Below, piece after piece: positions 1 through 9,007 of a stretch of DNA of 47,393 nucleotides (its first letter is position 1; the number at the start of each line of letters is the position of its first letter). A program made the translations under genes and the position numbers. The notes under the pieces are model-generated. The model searched no databases, was not told the DNA's origin, and saw nothing but the letters and a program-made list of their open reading frames with translations. Origin of the DNA: Acidobacteriota bacterium (GTDB lineage: Bacteria; Acidobacteriota; Terriglobia; Bryobacterales; Bryobacteraceae); assembly GCA_025350695.1 (NCBI GenBank), contig JANXXI010000017.1, forward strand, positions 1-47,393, written 5' to 3'.

Positions 1-306
1 TTTGTGGTAACAATTTCTATACCTTGGCGACGGTCGCTTGAATTGGCCAGCCCCTTTTCTGGGCTCAAAGAGTAACAAACCTCTGAAAAAAAATGACTTG
101 GCTCCGTTGAAACAGGAGATCAGACATTGGCCGGCAAACGATCACGAACGATTCGCGCCCTTCAACTCCACATTTTTCAACAACTTCCCTCCCGGCACAA
201 CCAATGCCATTCCAGGACCTGTGCCACAATCGAAAGTGAAAAAGGGCGGCTATCCCCAACAGGAACCAGCCGCCCTTCCGCATTTCGAAACAGGGAGCAC
301 TAAACC
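1..306. other. Gene-free left edge
   Basis: No frame here encodes a recognisable protein. The open frames on both strands that cross this stretch run into the gene at 307 in other frames and have no family-like composition. The only clear structure is the hairpin at 242-277. A weaker inverted repeat (AGCCC..GGGCT) lies near 52-65. Confidence 0.5.
242..277 (+). promoter_or_regulatory. Leader hairpin before SEC-C gene
   Basis: A perfect 10-bp inverted repeat (AAGGGCGGCT at 242-251, AGCCGCCCTT at 268-277) with a 16-nt loop lies 29 nt before the ATG at 307. No T-run follows, so it is not a canonical terminator. It could be a 5' leader structure or the 3' end of a transcript arriving from outside the window. 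Confidence 0.45.
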
Positions 307-894
307 ATGTCATCCGCCGCGCAAATCGAAGCCAATCGGGCCAACGCCCAATTCTCAACTGGTCCTCGCACAACAGAAGGCAAAGCCGCCTCCGCCTCAA
401 ACTCAACCAAACTGGGCCTGTACGCAAAACAAGCGGTCCTGTTGAACGAAACGGACCAGGCCGAATACGCAGCCCTCGAATCCGCCTACGCTTACGAACT
501 CCGTCCCTACACGCCAGTCGAACAAACCCTTTTCTCGCAAGTGGTGCTCGCCGCCTGGAATATCCAGCGCGCCAATCGACTCGAGGCCAATCTCGCCCTA
601 ACTCTCGGAGTCGATCCTCTTCTATCAGACGATTTAAATTTCAAACGTATAGCCAACGCCCGCAATCGCGCCGAACGCAATTTTCACAAATGTCTCAAAG
701 AACTCCGGGCCTCCCAAGTTGCCCGCCCCAACCCTCCGGCAACATCGCAACACAAACCGTACACGCGGACCGAACCGAAAACAGGGCGGAACGAACCATG
801 CCCTTGTCAATCGGGACGGAAGTACAAGCATTGTTGTTTGGAAAACGAACCCACTCCGTCAGCGATGGCGAATGATGATAACGAGGGGGAATGA
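307..894 (+). CDS. SEC-C motif protein with GPRT..GK N-terminal region
   Basis: 195 residues. The N-terminal part (about 1-140) has the pattern EANRANAQFSTGPRTTEGKA followed by a helical region; I have seen this arrangement in many acidobacterial hypothetical proteins but know no function for it. The C-terminus (about 164-182) carries a SEC-C zinc-binding motif, GRNEPCPCQSGRKYKHCCL, with the Cys pairs CPC and CC as in the SecA tail. Between them lies a Pro/Thr-rich linker, and the tail is acidic. The start is the ATG at 307, with GGGAG at 293-297 as ribosome-binding site. No secretion signal is seen, so it is probably cytoplasmic. It stands alone, preceded by a hairpin and followed by about 500 bp without a gene. 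SEC-C probably binds zinc and may contact nucleic acid or ribosomes, but the role is unknown. Confidence 0.8.
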   Translation: MSSAAQIEANRANAQFSTGPRTTEGKAASASNSTKLGLYAKQAVLLNETDQAEYAALESAYAYELRPYTPVEQTLFSQVVLAAWNIQRANRLEANLALTLGVDPLLSDDLNFKRIANARNRAERNFHKCLKELRASQVARPNPPATSQHKPYTRTEPKTGRNEPCPCQSGRKYKHCCLENEPTPSAMANDDNEGE

Positions 895-1406
895 TTGATC
901 ATGCAGAAATTGCCAAAACTTGTGCATCTTTTTCAATACTTTGAGTGCAAAAAAGGTGGGCTGTCGAAACGTGGGGGCTACTCTCTCGAATAACCCCGGC
1001 AGAGTCTCCTCCGAATAACTTCGCTTTCGCGTCAGTTAAATTACGCTATCCTCTTCAGCTTGATCCAGGGCTTGAACTCTGTGATTCGCGGTTGATAGCG
1101 GCGGCGGCGACGTAAATGATGAAGCACGCCAGTGTCCAAACCTGGTTTGCCAACTCTCTCTCCTGCAAGTTGAGGTGGGCGGACGCCTGGCGGACGCCCT
1201 CGTCGGCGGCTGGCCCCCTGGCCAGCCTGCTCCAGTGTGGAGAAAACTTCGAAGGGATAGGCCATCAGGAAGCCCGATCAGGCAATAATGAACCACTTAC
1301 GAAATTCAAGAACCTGCACCACAAAAAGCATCACCGTTAAAGATCTGATAATATTGTGGTGACGGGCGAAACTTCGGCCTTATGCTCTCTGTTTGTGCAT
1401 TTTTAT
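895..1406. other. Gene-poor intergenic region with hairpins and possible gene remnant
   Basis: About 510 bp without a convincing intact gene. It holds the octamer CGAATAAC twice (987-994 and 1012-1019), the hairpin repeat cluster at 1179-1226, and on the minus strand hydrophobic stretches in two frames: one reads TVMLFVVQVLEFRKWFIIA near 1283-1340, the other NQVWTLACFIIYVAAAAIN near 1088-1145. These could be a decayed membrane protein split by the hairpin repeats, but I do not recognise the family. Confidence 0.35.
1179..1226 (+). repeat. CCCT-loop hairpin repeat cluster (copy 1)
   Basis: A direct repeat GCGGACGCC (1179-1187, 1190-1198) runs into two hairpins with the same CCCT loop: GACG/CGTC around 1197-1200 and GCTGGCC/GGCCAGC (1209-1215, 1220-1226) around 1216-1219. 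The same design recurs at 6521-6562 with different arm sequences, which suggests a dispersed palindromic repeat family in this genome. Confidence 0.6.
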
Positions 1407-4400
1407 ATGACCTATAGTAATCGTTACCTAAAACTAAAAACCGCTTTTGCCATCATACTGTCCTCCTTCATTGGAATGGCGCTGACAGAGCGTCTCTGGC
1501 GCGCCCAGGCTGCCGACATGAGCCCCAACAATTTGCAACCTGCTTTCGACCAGCATGTGAAACCGTTCTTGAAACAAAATTGTCTGCAATGTCACAACGC
1601 CGACAACTCAATGGCAGGGGTCCGAGTCGACCAGCTTGATGCAAATCTTACAGACGATAAGCAAATTCGTACCTGGGAAATTGTACGGCACAGAATCGCC
1701 AACGGCACCATGCCTCCAAAAGGCTTGCCACAACCAACTAACGCCGACCGCCAGGAGACTTCACGCTGGATCGCCCAAGCTCTCGAAATCGCCCGTTTGC
1801 GTCCAGCCCCAAAAAACGGTATCGTCCGCCGCCTCACCGTCGCTCAGTATCGCAATACCCTTCGGGAGTTGCTGCAACTTGAGGACGACCTCACGGTCAG
1901 CGTTCCTCCGGACGCCGTATCCGCCGATGGATTCGTCAACAACAAGGAAACGTTGCAACTGTCCCCGCTGCTGCTTGACGCCTACTTTGCAATCGCCGAA
2001 GAGGGCCTCAATCGCGCCATCGTCGATCCAAACTCAAAACCCAAAATCCAAAACTTCCGAGTCGACCTCGGCGCAGGCGTTAACCCATCGCCACTCGCCG
2101 AACAACTCATCCTCGGCGCCGGCAGTCAGCTGCTTGAAAATAAGGATGTCCTGGTTACTCAACTCATCCCTACCAAACCCTTCCCGTTTGAGCCGTTCTT
2201 CATGAAAACCAAATACCGTTTCATTGAAGGCTATCGTGGCAACGACACCGTTCGTGGTTGGAGAGATTACGACAGCATTTATCACGCCGTGTTTGCCGAC
2301 ATGCGCGGCAGCGCAGGCTATCCCAAGGGGAGCCCCTACGGGACGGTCCAGCAAGGCCTCTTGCTTCGACCCGCCATACCTAACGATGAGTTGTTCGGTA
2401 CCGATGGCACCTATGGGCCAAAGGCAAACTTTAAGATCTCGCTCCGTGAACTGCCCGACACGGGCCGCTTTCGCATCAGCGTCATGGCCGCCAAATACAA
2501 CGACGGGCTGTTACTCGATTCAGGCGCAACCGCTCAACCTTCCGTCGCCAACGCCATCGTGTATCAGGATCCCAGAACTCCAGGAACCATCACCGTTCCG
2601 AAGGCTGGAATTTACCAAGTCGATGTATACGAATCGGAAAGTAAATCGACAGCGGATACCTCGCGTCTCACCCTCGGGTTGGCGGGATCATGGCCTACCG
2701 AAACTGAAGTTCCAGATAGCTTGAAAGGGAAAGCTAAACTGGTCGATTCTCCGGTTGGCAAAGGCGTGGCCTTCGATGGAGGCGACGATTCGTTTGAGGT
2801 CCCGCGTAGCGCGTTACCCACCAACGATCTGTTAGGAATTGGCGAGGGCGACTTTACCGTTGCGGCATGGATTCATCCTAGCCAGTTGCAGAAATCAGGA
2901 ATCGTTAGCCTCGGCGGCACAGCCCGCACCCTTGGTTGGTATCTTGAAACCGCCGACAATCAGGGAACCCTGCGGTTCCAGACCTACGGACAAAACGAAC
3001 AGGCAAACGCCATGGTGTCGACCCCCCCAGGAATCATCCGCGCCAACGCCTGGCAACATGTTGCCGCAGTTGTCCAGCGCGGAAGAAATGAAACTCGCCT
3101 CTATGTCAACGGGTATCTTGTCGCCAAGGCCGCCATGGGCTCGGCGCAATTCGACGACCTAAAGGCAGACCTGCGTATCGGGCGCATTCCCGGAGCCGAT
3201 ACGTTTCACGGAGAAATGGCCCGCGTCAACCTTTATAACAGGCCTTTGGACGAAGCTGAGGTTCTTGGTTTAGTGCTACCCGGGCAGCAACTAGTACAAG
3301 CTCCAGCTGGGCGGCCCGCTCGCGGCCCAAGAAGGCAACGAAAGCCGGAGTTCAAAATGACGTTGGGCGACCGTGAATTCTCCGGTATATTGCAACAACC
3401 CGCCTTCCTCGCAGTGCGTCTCGAGGCGGGGCCGTTGAAGATCCATGCCGAACATGTCACCGGTGTTGAAGTGGGTCGCATTGTGTTGACACCACTCCCC
3501 GCCACGCACGAACTTTCGAAGCGCTTTCTAACATTTGAAAAACGCACACCGCGCATCGGCGCATATTTAGGATTGCGTCGCGATTGCGGCAGCACTCTCT
3601 CTCCGATTGGTCCGCCGCAAACGGTGGCCAGCGACAAGCTAAGCCGCTTCGTGTTTGAAGGGACCATTCGAAATTTCTCCGCGCCTGAAGTTGAGAAGGA
3701 TAACGTCAATTATCTGGCGGGTGTCCGGGAAATCGGCATCCGCAGTGAGTACACCGATGGCCGCGACATGCCTCGATTAGTAGTCCGAGGCGTGGAATTC
3801 GAGGGACCGTTTTACGAAGCCTGGCCACCCACGTCCCATCACAACATCTTCGTCGATTCCATTCACAAGAACAATTTGCCGGTCTATGCGAAGGAAATTA
3901 TCAGTAGCTTCGCCACTCGCGCCTATCGCCGTCCCATCTCGGCTGCGGAAGAATCCACTCTAACCGGCGTCTTTCAGAAATCATTCGCGACCAAGGGGGA
4001 TTTCCAGCAAAGCGTAAAAGATACGTTGCTGGTGGTGCTAACTTCGCCGCAATTCTTGTTCCTGATCGAAAACAGCCACACGCCAGAACCAGAGCCGGTC
4101 GACAATTACGAACTCGCCTCCAAGCTGTCCTACTTTTTGTGGAACGGCCCTCCGGATCGTGCGACCTTGCAGTTGGCTTCAAACGGCGCGCTGCGAAAAC
4201 AACTGGATGCCGAAGTCTCGCGCATGATCGACAACCCTCGCTTCTCGCAGTTCATTAACGAGTTCACGTCCCAATGGTTGAGCCTCGACAAGTTCAGTGT
4301 GCTTGAGCCCGATCGCAAGCAGTTTCCCAAGCTCGATCGTGACGTGCGCGCTCAGCTACGGCAAGAACCCATTCAGTTTGTGCAGCACCTGATCCGGAAC

Positions 4401-5081
4401 AACTTGCCCGTCAAGAATTTGGTTTCGTCCGATTTTGTGTTGGTCAATGAGACCGTCGCAAGCTATTACGATATGGCTGACAAAACCGAAAGCGGCTTTC
4501 AGTTTGTCCCCATCACCCACGGCCGGAAGGAAATGGGAGGAGTGCTCACCCAGGCCGCCATCATGGCCGGATTATCCGATGGCCGCGAATCAAACCCAGT
4601 GAAGCGCGGTGCTTGGCTTGCCCGTAAAATCATCGCCGAACCACCCGCCCCGCCACCACCTAACGTCCCTACCCTTAAAGAAGAGCCGAAGCTAACTCTA
4701 CGCGAACGGCTTGAACAACATCGCAATCAACCGGGCTGCATGCAATGCCACACGAAGATCGACCCTTGGGGTGTGCCCTTTGAGCAAATCGACGCCGGGG
4801 GACGGTTGAAACAGAAATCCGTGGACGCCCGGTCCACATTGCCTGACAAGACCGAAGTGGCTGGCGTGAACGATCTCAAGCGGTATCTGGCTGAAGATCG
4901 CATTGATCAGGTAGCCTTCAGCGTTCTAAAGCATTTGGCGACGTATGCCACGGGCCGGACGCTTACCTACAATGAATTGCATTTCTTGAAGCAGGACGGC
5001 CTAAAGTTGAAGGCTGGCGGCTACCGAATGAAAGACATGGTACGGTACGTCGTAAGTAGTAAAATGTTCTTGGAAAAATAG
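1407..5081 (+). CDS. Secreted PSCyt1-DUF1587-LamG-DUF1592/1588/1585 cytochrome protein
   Basis: About 1,224 residues. Domains in order: a signal peptide (positive RYLKLK, then a hydrophobic run, likely cleavage near AQA at 33-35), a PSCyt1-type cytochrome c domain with CLQCH at 59-63, DUF1587 (about 130-200, starting [15 protein letters not shown]), a long central part with a LamG/concanavalin-like domain (about 460-620), a DUF1595-type region ([10 protein letters not shown]), DUF1592 ([12 protein letters not shown]), DUF1588 with a second heme motif CMQCH near 1111, and DUF1585 at the end. The combination is known from Planctomycetes and Acidobacteria and is assumed to be an envelope redox or polymer-binding protein; no reaction is proven. 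The longest frame opens with GTG at 1356, but ATG 1407 gives a normal signal peptide, so I prefer it. It lies 30 nt before its usual partner, a DUF1552 protein. Confidence 0.88.
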   Translation: MTYSNRYLKLKTAFAIILSSFIGMALTERLWRAQAADMSPNNLQPAFDQHVKPFLKQNCLQCHNADNSMAGVRVDQLDANLTDDKQIRTWEIVRHRIANGTMPPKGLPQPTNADRQETSRWIAQALEIARLRPAPKNGIVRRLTVAQYRNTLRELLQLEDDLTVSVPPDAVSADGFVNNKETLQLSPLLLDAYFAIAEEGLNRAIVDPNSKPKIQNFRVDLGAGVNPSPLAEQLILGAGSQLLENKDVLVTQLIPTKPFPFEPFFMKTKYRFIEGYRGNDTVRGWRDYDSIYHAVFADMRGSAGYPKGSPYGTVQQGLLLRPAIPNDELFGTDGTYGPKANFKISLRELPDTGRFRISVMAAKYNDGLLLDSGATAQPSVANAIVYQDPRTPGTITVPKAGIYQVDVYESESKSTADTSRLTLGLAGSWPTETEVPDSLKGKAKLVDSPVGKGVAFDGGDDSFEVPRSALPTNDLLGIGEGDFTVAAWIHPSQLQKSGIVSLGGTARTLGWYLETADNQGTLRFQTYGQNEQANAMVSTPPGIIRANAWQHVAAVVQRGRNETRLYVNGYLVAKAAMGSAQFDDLKADLRIGRIPGADTFHGEMARVNLYNRPLDEAEVLGLVLPGQQLVQAPAGRPARGPRRQRKPEFKMTLGDREFSGILQQPAFLAVRLEAGPLKIHAEHVTGVEVGRIVLTPLPATHELSKRFLTFEKRTPRIGAYLGLRRDCGSTLSPIGPPQTVASDKLSRFVFEGTIRNFSAPEVEKDNVNYLAGVREIGIRSEYTDGRDMPRLVVRGVEFEGPFYEAWPPTSHHNIFVDSIHKNNLPVYAKEIISSFATRAYRRPISAAEESTLTGVFQKSFATKGDFQQSVKDTLLVVLTSPQFLFLIENSHTPEPEPVDNYELASKLSYFLWNGPPDRATLQLASNGALRKQLDAEVSRMIDNPRFSQFINEFTSQWLSLDKFSVLEPDRKQFPKLDRDVRAQLRQEPIQFVQHLIRNNLPVKNLVSSDFVLVNETVASYYDMADKTESGFQFVPITHGRKEMGGVLTQAAIMAGLSDGRESNPVKRGAWLARKIIAEPPAPPPPNVPTLKEEPKLTLRERLEQHRNQPGCMQCHTKIDPWGVPFEQIDAGGRLKQKSVDARSTLPDKTEVAGVNDLKRYLAEDRIDQVAFSVLKHLATYATGRTLTYNELHFLKQDGLKLKAGGYRMKDMVRYVVSSKMFLEK

Positions 5082-5111
5082 TAGAATATAATTGGCAACT
5101 CGGAGAAACAC

Positions 5112-6449
5112 ATGAGCACCCTTCAAATCGACCGCCGCGCTTTCCTCAAAGGAGTAGGGGGCGTTTCACTAGCCCTACCCGTTCTCGACGTCATGGGCGC
5201 CGAAGTAACCGAGAAGGCGCCGCGCCGCTTTTGCGCGATCTACACGGCAAATGGAATGTCGCTCCCCAAAACGGAGCATGGAATCAACGAGTGGAGTTGG
5301 TTTCCCACCGCCGAAAAGAACGGCGAATTCGTTTTTGGAAACTCCACCGAGCCGCTCTCGCCCTACCGCAAGCAGCTCAGCTTTTTGGGCGGATTGCTCC
5401 ATCCAAGTGGTCCTAAGGCCGATCCGCATACCTGCTCCGATATGTGGCTAACCGGCGCCCCGCTGCACAATCCCAAGCCCGGCACGTACAACACCGCCGG
5501 CGTCGATCAAGTTATTGCCCTGCATACTAAGCAGCATTGCCGGCAGCCTTCACTCGTGCTTTCCATTGATGCCGGAACTGGCTACCTCTCTCGCACAGGC
5601 ACAATCTCCTACAGCTTGGAAGGAAGGCCGATTCCGGCCGAAAACCATCCCCGCCGCATCTTCGACCGTTTGTTTAAGGGCGAGCGCTCGTCCCTCGAAT
5701 CCCAACGCGAAGCCCTCAAACGCCGCATCAAGCTAGTGGACGCCGTGGCTCAGAGTGCCAGTTCGCTTAATCAGCAGCTAGGCAAATCCGACCGCGAAAA
5801 GATGGATCAATACCTGACGTCCCTAAATGAAGTGGAGTCACGGTTAGTGGCCTCTGAGCGTTGGATTGACGTTCCGCTCAAAAAACAGGACTACTCGCAC
5901 ATCAACCTCGACGCGACGTCCGCCAGTGAACCGGCCGAATTCTACCGTACGATGTTCGATCTGATCGCATTGGCCTTCGACGCCGACATCACCCGGTCCA
6001 TCACCTTTATGCTCAATCGTGAAGATGGCATGGGCATTAGCGACACATTCCCGATCAAATTAGGATTGGGCAAAACGCACCATAACCTTTCGCACGCAAC
6101 CGATAAGGAAGGACAACTGAATTTCGCCAAGTACGACCTGTTCCTGAGCCAGCAGATTGCGCATTTCCTCAAGCGGATGAATGGCTATCAAGATCGTCAG
6201 GGAACGGTGCTCGACAACACCATAGTCCTGTTCGGAAGCGGCGCCAGCACAACGCACAACAACCACAACATCCCGACGCTGATTGCCGGTGGAGCCAACA
6301 TGGGCTTGAAGCACGGCGCCTACTGGAAGAAGGACGATACACGAATGTCCAACGTGTATCTCAGCATTATGCGGTCGCTAGGAATCGAAGAGGAATCCTT
6401 CGCCGACAGCACCAGCACCGTCAGCGGATCGATCTTCGGCCGAGTTTAA
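5112..6449 (+). CDS. DUF1552 family protein, Tat-type signal
   Basis: 445 residues. The N-terminus [17 protein letters not shown] is a twin-arginine signal (RRAFLKG at 8-14), so the folded protein is probably exported by Tat. The rest matches DUF1552, which resembles DUF1501/sulfatase-like alkaline-phosphatase-fold proteins, with blocks such as [10 protein letters not shown] and [20 protein letters not shown] 5112 has GGAG a few bases upstream. It follows the DUF1592 cytochrome protein by 30 nt and surely shares its transcript; the two families are normally neighbours. The substrate is unknown. Downstream lie the CCCT-loop hairpins, and then a convergent operon. Confidence 0.88.
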   Translation: MSTLQIDRRAFLKGVGGVSLALPVLDVMGAEVTEKAPRRFCAIYTANGMSLPKTEHGINEWSWFPTAEKNGEFVFGNSTEPLSPYRKQLSFLGGLLHPSGPKADPHTCSDMWLTGAPLHNPKPGTYNTAGVDQVIALHTKQHCRQPSLVLSIDAGTGYLSRTGTISYSLEGRPIPAENHPRRIFDRLFKGERSSLESQREALKRRIKLVDAVAQSASSLNQQLGKSDREKMDQYLTSLNEVESRLVASERWIDVPLKKQDYSHINLDATSASEPAEFYRTMFDLIALAFDADITRSITFMLNREDGMGISDTFPIKLGLGKTHHNLSHATDKEGQLNFAKYDLFLSQQIAHFLKRMNGYQDRQGTVLDNTIVLFGSGASTTHNNHNIPTLIAGGANMGLKHGAYWKKDDTRMSNVYLSIMRSLGIEEESFADSTSTVSGSIFGRV

Positions 6450-6520
6450 GGTTTGGTCTGAAGCTGGACCTGAACTGCTCTGAACCTGAGTTGGTCTAAC
6501 CTGACCTTAGCTAAAGTGGG

Positions 6521-6562
6521 GCAGACCCCCTGGTCTGCGGCGGGCCCCCTTGGCCAGCCCGC
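6521..6562 (+). repeat. CCCT-loop hairpin repeats (copy 2), between convergent genes
   Basis: Two adjacent hairpins: GCAGACC-CCCT-GGTCTGC (6521-6538), and an imperfect one with arms GCGGG/CCCGC and a GGCC core around CCCTT (6540-6562). A third GC-rich stretch (GCGCGCGCCTAAGGCG) follows. They lie between the ends of the DUF1552 gene (6449) and the propeller gene (6617) and could stop transcription from both sides, although no T-run follows. The rest of 6450-6616 holds nothing else I recognise. Confidence 0.65.
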
Positions 6563-6616
6563 GCGCGCCTAAGGCGAGCCAGTGGTATGACTAGCACCAA
6601 CTAGACCATCAATCAA

Positions 6617-7498
6617 TCAAACAAAGTCAATCTGGAATATCCAGCCGGCTGTGGGGCTATCGTTGTTCGGCCAACCGGGATGAATACCCGCATCACAAGC
6701 AAACAGCTTCCCGTCATGCATGGCGAGCCCGTGCGGGTCACAGGAATTGGGAAGAAAGTCCACAGTCTCCAGCACTTTGCCGGTCGCGGCGTCGTACCGC
6801 ACCAACGCAGGTCGATACTCGCTATACCTCTTACAATCGTTGCCCACGACCTGCCAAATGCTGCCGTTGTCCCAGGCAATGCCGTGGTAACGAACCCTAT
6901 CGGGCGCCTGGTAGAAAGGGATCATAAATTCCGGCTCCCACGTTTTGGGATCCACCCGTAGATTGCCGCGAAGCCGGAGCGCCGCGATCCATAACTTGCC
7001 GTCATGCCAGAGCGCCCCGTGGCAACCGCCTCCGTCGTTGGCCGGACCAAGCGGGATCTGCCGGTGGCTAACAAGCTTCGAGTTCATGTCCACTTGAAAA
7101 ACACCTTCCGGATCCGCGTTCGCCACCATCCAAACAAACCCGCCGCCAACGGCCATGCCGCTCGTGTTCCGGGAAGGCGTAGTCACCGTCTTCAAAAGCT
7201 TGCCGGTCCAATCCACAAGCCAAGCTGCTTCGGTTAGAGATTTTGGCTCGGGGAGATGATAGGACGCCGCTTGCGCCCCGGACAACTTTTGCTCGCCAAT
7301 CCACAGCCCCTCTGGCGTGGCAGCGATAGCATTCGGAAATCCTTGAGGGCTCTTGAACAACTTCGTTGTCTTGGCCATTCGCTTTTCAGCCCTTCGATTC
7401 CCGGGCAGTGCCGCCGAGACTTGCGCAAAGGCAGCGCTCCCTTTGGGCAGAGTCAGTCCTGCCCCGATGCTCGCTGCAAGAAACTCTCGTTTGTTCAT
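6617..7498 (-). CDS. Exported beta-propeller protein (NHL/SMP-30-like)
   Basis: 293 residues. It begins MNKREFLAASIGAGLTLP, a Tat-like or Sec-like signal with the FLAASIGAG pattern common in exported cofactor proteins but only KR before F. The mature part has repeated propeller-type strands with motifs such as GLWIGEQ, GFVWMVAN, GKLWIAALR, GSIWQVVGN and GKLFACDAG, spaced about 40-50 residues apart, so a six- or seven-bladed propeller of the NHL/gluconolactonase type is likely. Conserved His in GCHGALWHDG and DPHGLAMHDG could bind metal or ligand. It is the last gene of the six-gene minus-strand operon, 54 nt after the PQQ/EF-hand gene. No catalytic activity can be assigned. Confidence 0.75.
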   Translation of the reverse strand: MNKREFLAASIGAGLTLPKGSAAFAQVSAALPGNRRAEKRMAKTTKLFKSPQGFPNAIAATPEGLWIGEQKLSGAQAASYHLPEPKSLTEAAWLVDWTGKLLKTVTTPSRNTSGMAVGGGFVWMVANADPEGVFQVDMNSKLVSHRQIPLGPANDGGGCHGALWHDGKLWIAALRLRGNLRVDPKTWEPEFMIPFYQAPDRVRYHGIAWDNGSIWQVVGNDCKRYSEYRPALVRYDAATGKVLETVDFLPNSCDPHGLAMHDGKLFACDAGIHPGWPNNDSPTAGWIFQIDFV

Positions 7499-7552
7499 TG
7501 GGTCACCTCGATTAGATCAATCAACGTCGTCAAAATTGTATAACATCTTTGC

Positions 7553-8965
7553 CTACTTTTGAGCGAAGCAATAAAGGGTCGTCGCCGTTCGAACATACAA
7601 CCGGCCATCATCAGCTACGGGCGAAGCATAAACAGGCTCATTCAAATTGTTCGACGCGGTGACCTCCCACTCGCGGCCCGGTTTCAGCACCGTCACCGTT
7701 CCATTCTCACTGGCCAAATAAATGTGTCCTGAAGCGGCCATGGGCGAGGCATAGTAGGCATCAATGCCCTCCTTAATACGACCCTGTTTAGCCACGGTAC
7801 CCGAAGCCGCGTCAATCGCCGTCAACACGCCACCGTCCTTAATCGTATACAACAATCCATCCACCAGCAATGGTGAGGAAACTTGCGGTACCGACCGATC
7901 GAACCGCCACAGAACGGCTGATTCGGTGATGTCTCCCGTTCGGCCATCAGGCTTAACCGCTATGGTCCAATTCTCGGCAGCCCTTCGCGATTTGTAGAAG
8001 GCCCACTCACGATCGTCTAATAATCCGTCGTGGTTCAAATCAATGGCGTCCCAACTTCCGGAGTGCTTCCACTTGGTAGGCACTTCGCTTTGAGACAGTT
8101 TGCCATCGTGATTTGAGTCGGCTTCTTTCAGCACTTCCGCAAACTCAGGGAGTTGGGCGCGTTGCCCGGAATCCGCTCCTGGAGCCCAGCCGGTGGCGTA
8201 AACGGTCTCACCGTCAACTATGGCCGAGGGCTTCACTTGCCAGGTCAATCCACGAACGGTCCATAGTAATTTGCCGCTGGCCAGGGCATAGGAATCCAGT
8301 CGATAGGAACCGGGCGCGAGAATCTGTACCGGCGCATCCTTGGGGCGGAAGATCGTAGGCGTGGCGAAACCGTGGACAACGTCCGGCCGTTCCGAACGCC
8401 ACAACAGCTTGCCCGTATCCTTGTGCACCGCCATCAGAAATGAACGCTCGTCCTGGTCGCAAAGCAGGATTAACTTGTCGCCTTCGATTACCGGTGACGC
8501 ACCCATGCCATGGAAGTTGGAAAATGGTCCCAACGGCATACGCCAACGTTCGGCTCCATCGGGTGTGTAGGAAATGAGGCCGAAATCGCCGAAGAATACG
8601 TAAACGTTTAGACCATCACTTGCAGGCGTTGGCACTGCGGGATGATTCAGATTGTGTAGCTTTTCCTGCCGGGGCCGGGCGATTTCCCGGCGCCAGACGA
8701 TGCGGCCTGTGTCGCGCTGTAAAGCTATGGTTAGCAATTTGGAGCTATCCAACCCCGTTAGATAAATCAGTGGACCAGCAAGGATGGGTTGCGATTTCCC
8801 TTCGGGCAAAGCCGTCTTCCAGAGAACGTTTTGGGTAGTTGAAAACCGAATCGGCACGCCGCCAGCAGTGGAGACTCCCGAACCATCAGGTCCGCGAAAC
8901 CCGAGCCAGTTTTCAGCAGCAGAAGCCGAGGCTAGTGTGAGGGCAATGGCGAGAAGCGGAAGCAC
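7553..8965 (-). CDS. Secreted PQQ-like beta-propeller with EF-hand pair
   Basis: 470 residues. Signal peptide MLPLLAIALTLASASAA, then ENWLGFRGPDGSG, the usual opening of PQQ-repeat propeller proteins related to BamB and quinoprotein dehydrogenases. Repeats such as DTGRIVWRREI, DTGKLLWRSE and ASGKLLWTVRG are seen. At about 280-330 the propeller is interrupted by two canonical EF-hand loops, DSNHDGKLSQSE and DLNHDGLLDDRE, so calcium binding is likely. There is no heme motif. The start is a GTG. It sits 42 nt after the PQQ dehydrogenase gene and 54 nt before the small propeller. It could be an enzyme or a structural/binding propeller; the PQQ-binding residues cannot be confirmed by eye. Confidence 0.82.
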   Translation of the reverse strand: MLPLLAIALTLASASAAENWLGFRGPDGSGVSTAGGVPIRFSTTQNVLWKTALPEGKSQPILAGPLIYLTGLDSSKLLTIALQRDTGRIVWRREIARPRQEKLHNLNHPAVPTPASDGLNVYVFFGDFGLISYTPDGAERWRMPLGPFSNFHGMGASPVIEGDKLILLCDQDERSFLMAVHKDTGKLLWRSERPDVVHGFATPTIFRPKDAPVQILAPGSYRLDSYALASGKLLWTVRGLTWQVKPSAIVDGETVYATGWAPGADSGQRAQLPEFAEVLKEADSNHDGKLSQSEVPTKWKHSGSWDAIDLNHDGLLDDREWAFYKSRRAAENWTIAVKPDGRTGDITESAVLWRFDRSVPQVSSPLLVDGLLYTIKDGGVLTAIDAASGTVAKQGRIKEGIDAYYASPMAASGHIYLASENGTVTVLKPGREWEVTASNNLNEPVYASPVADDGRLYVRTATTLYCFAQK

Positions 8966-9007
8966 CCAGTGATTCTATCACCGTGGCTCTTTCCACCGTA
9001 ATGCTGA

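Noticed and set aside
38-445. Open frames on both strands across the left edge
   Set aside because: They overlap the SEC-C gene in other frames, have Pro/Lys- or Arg/Leu-rich artefact-like composition, and no family motif.
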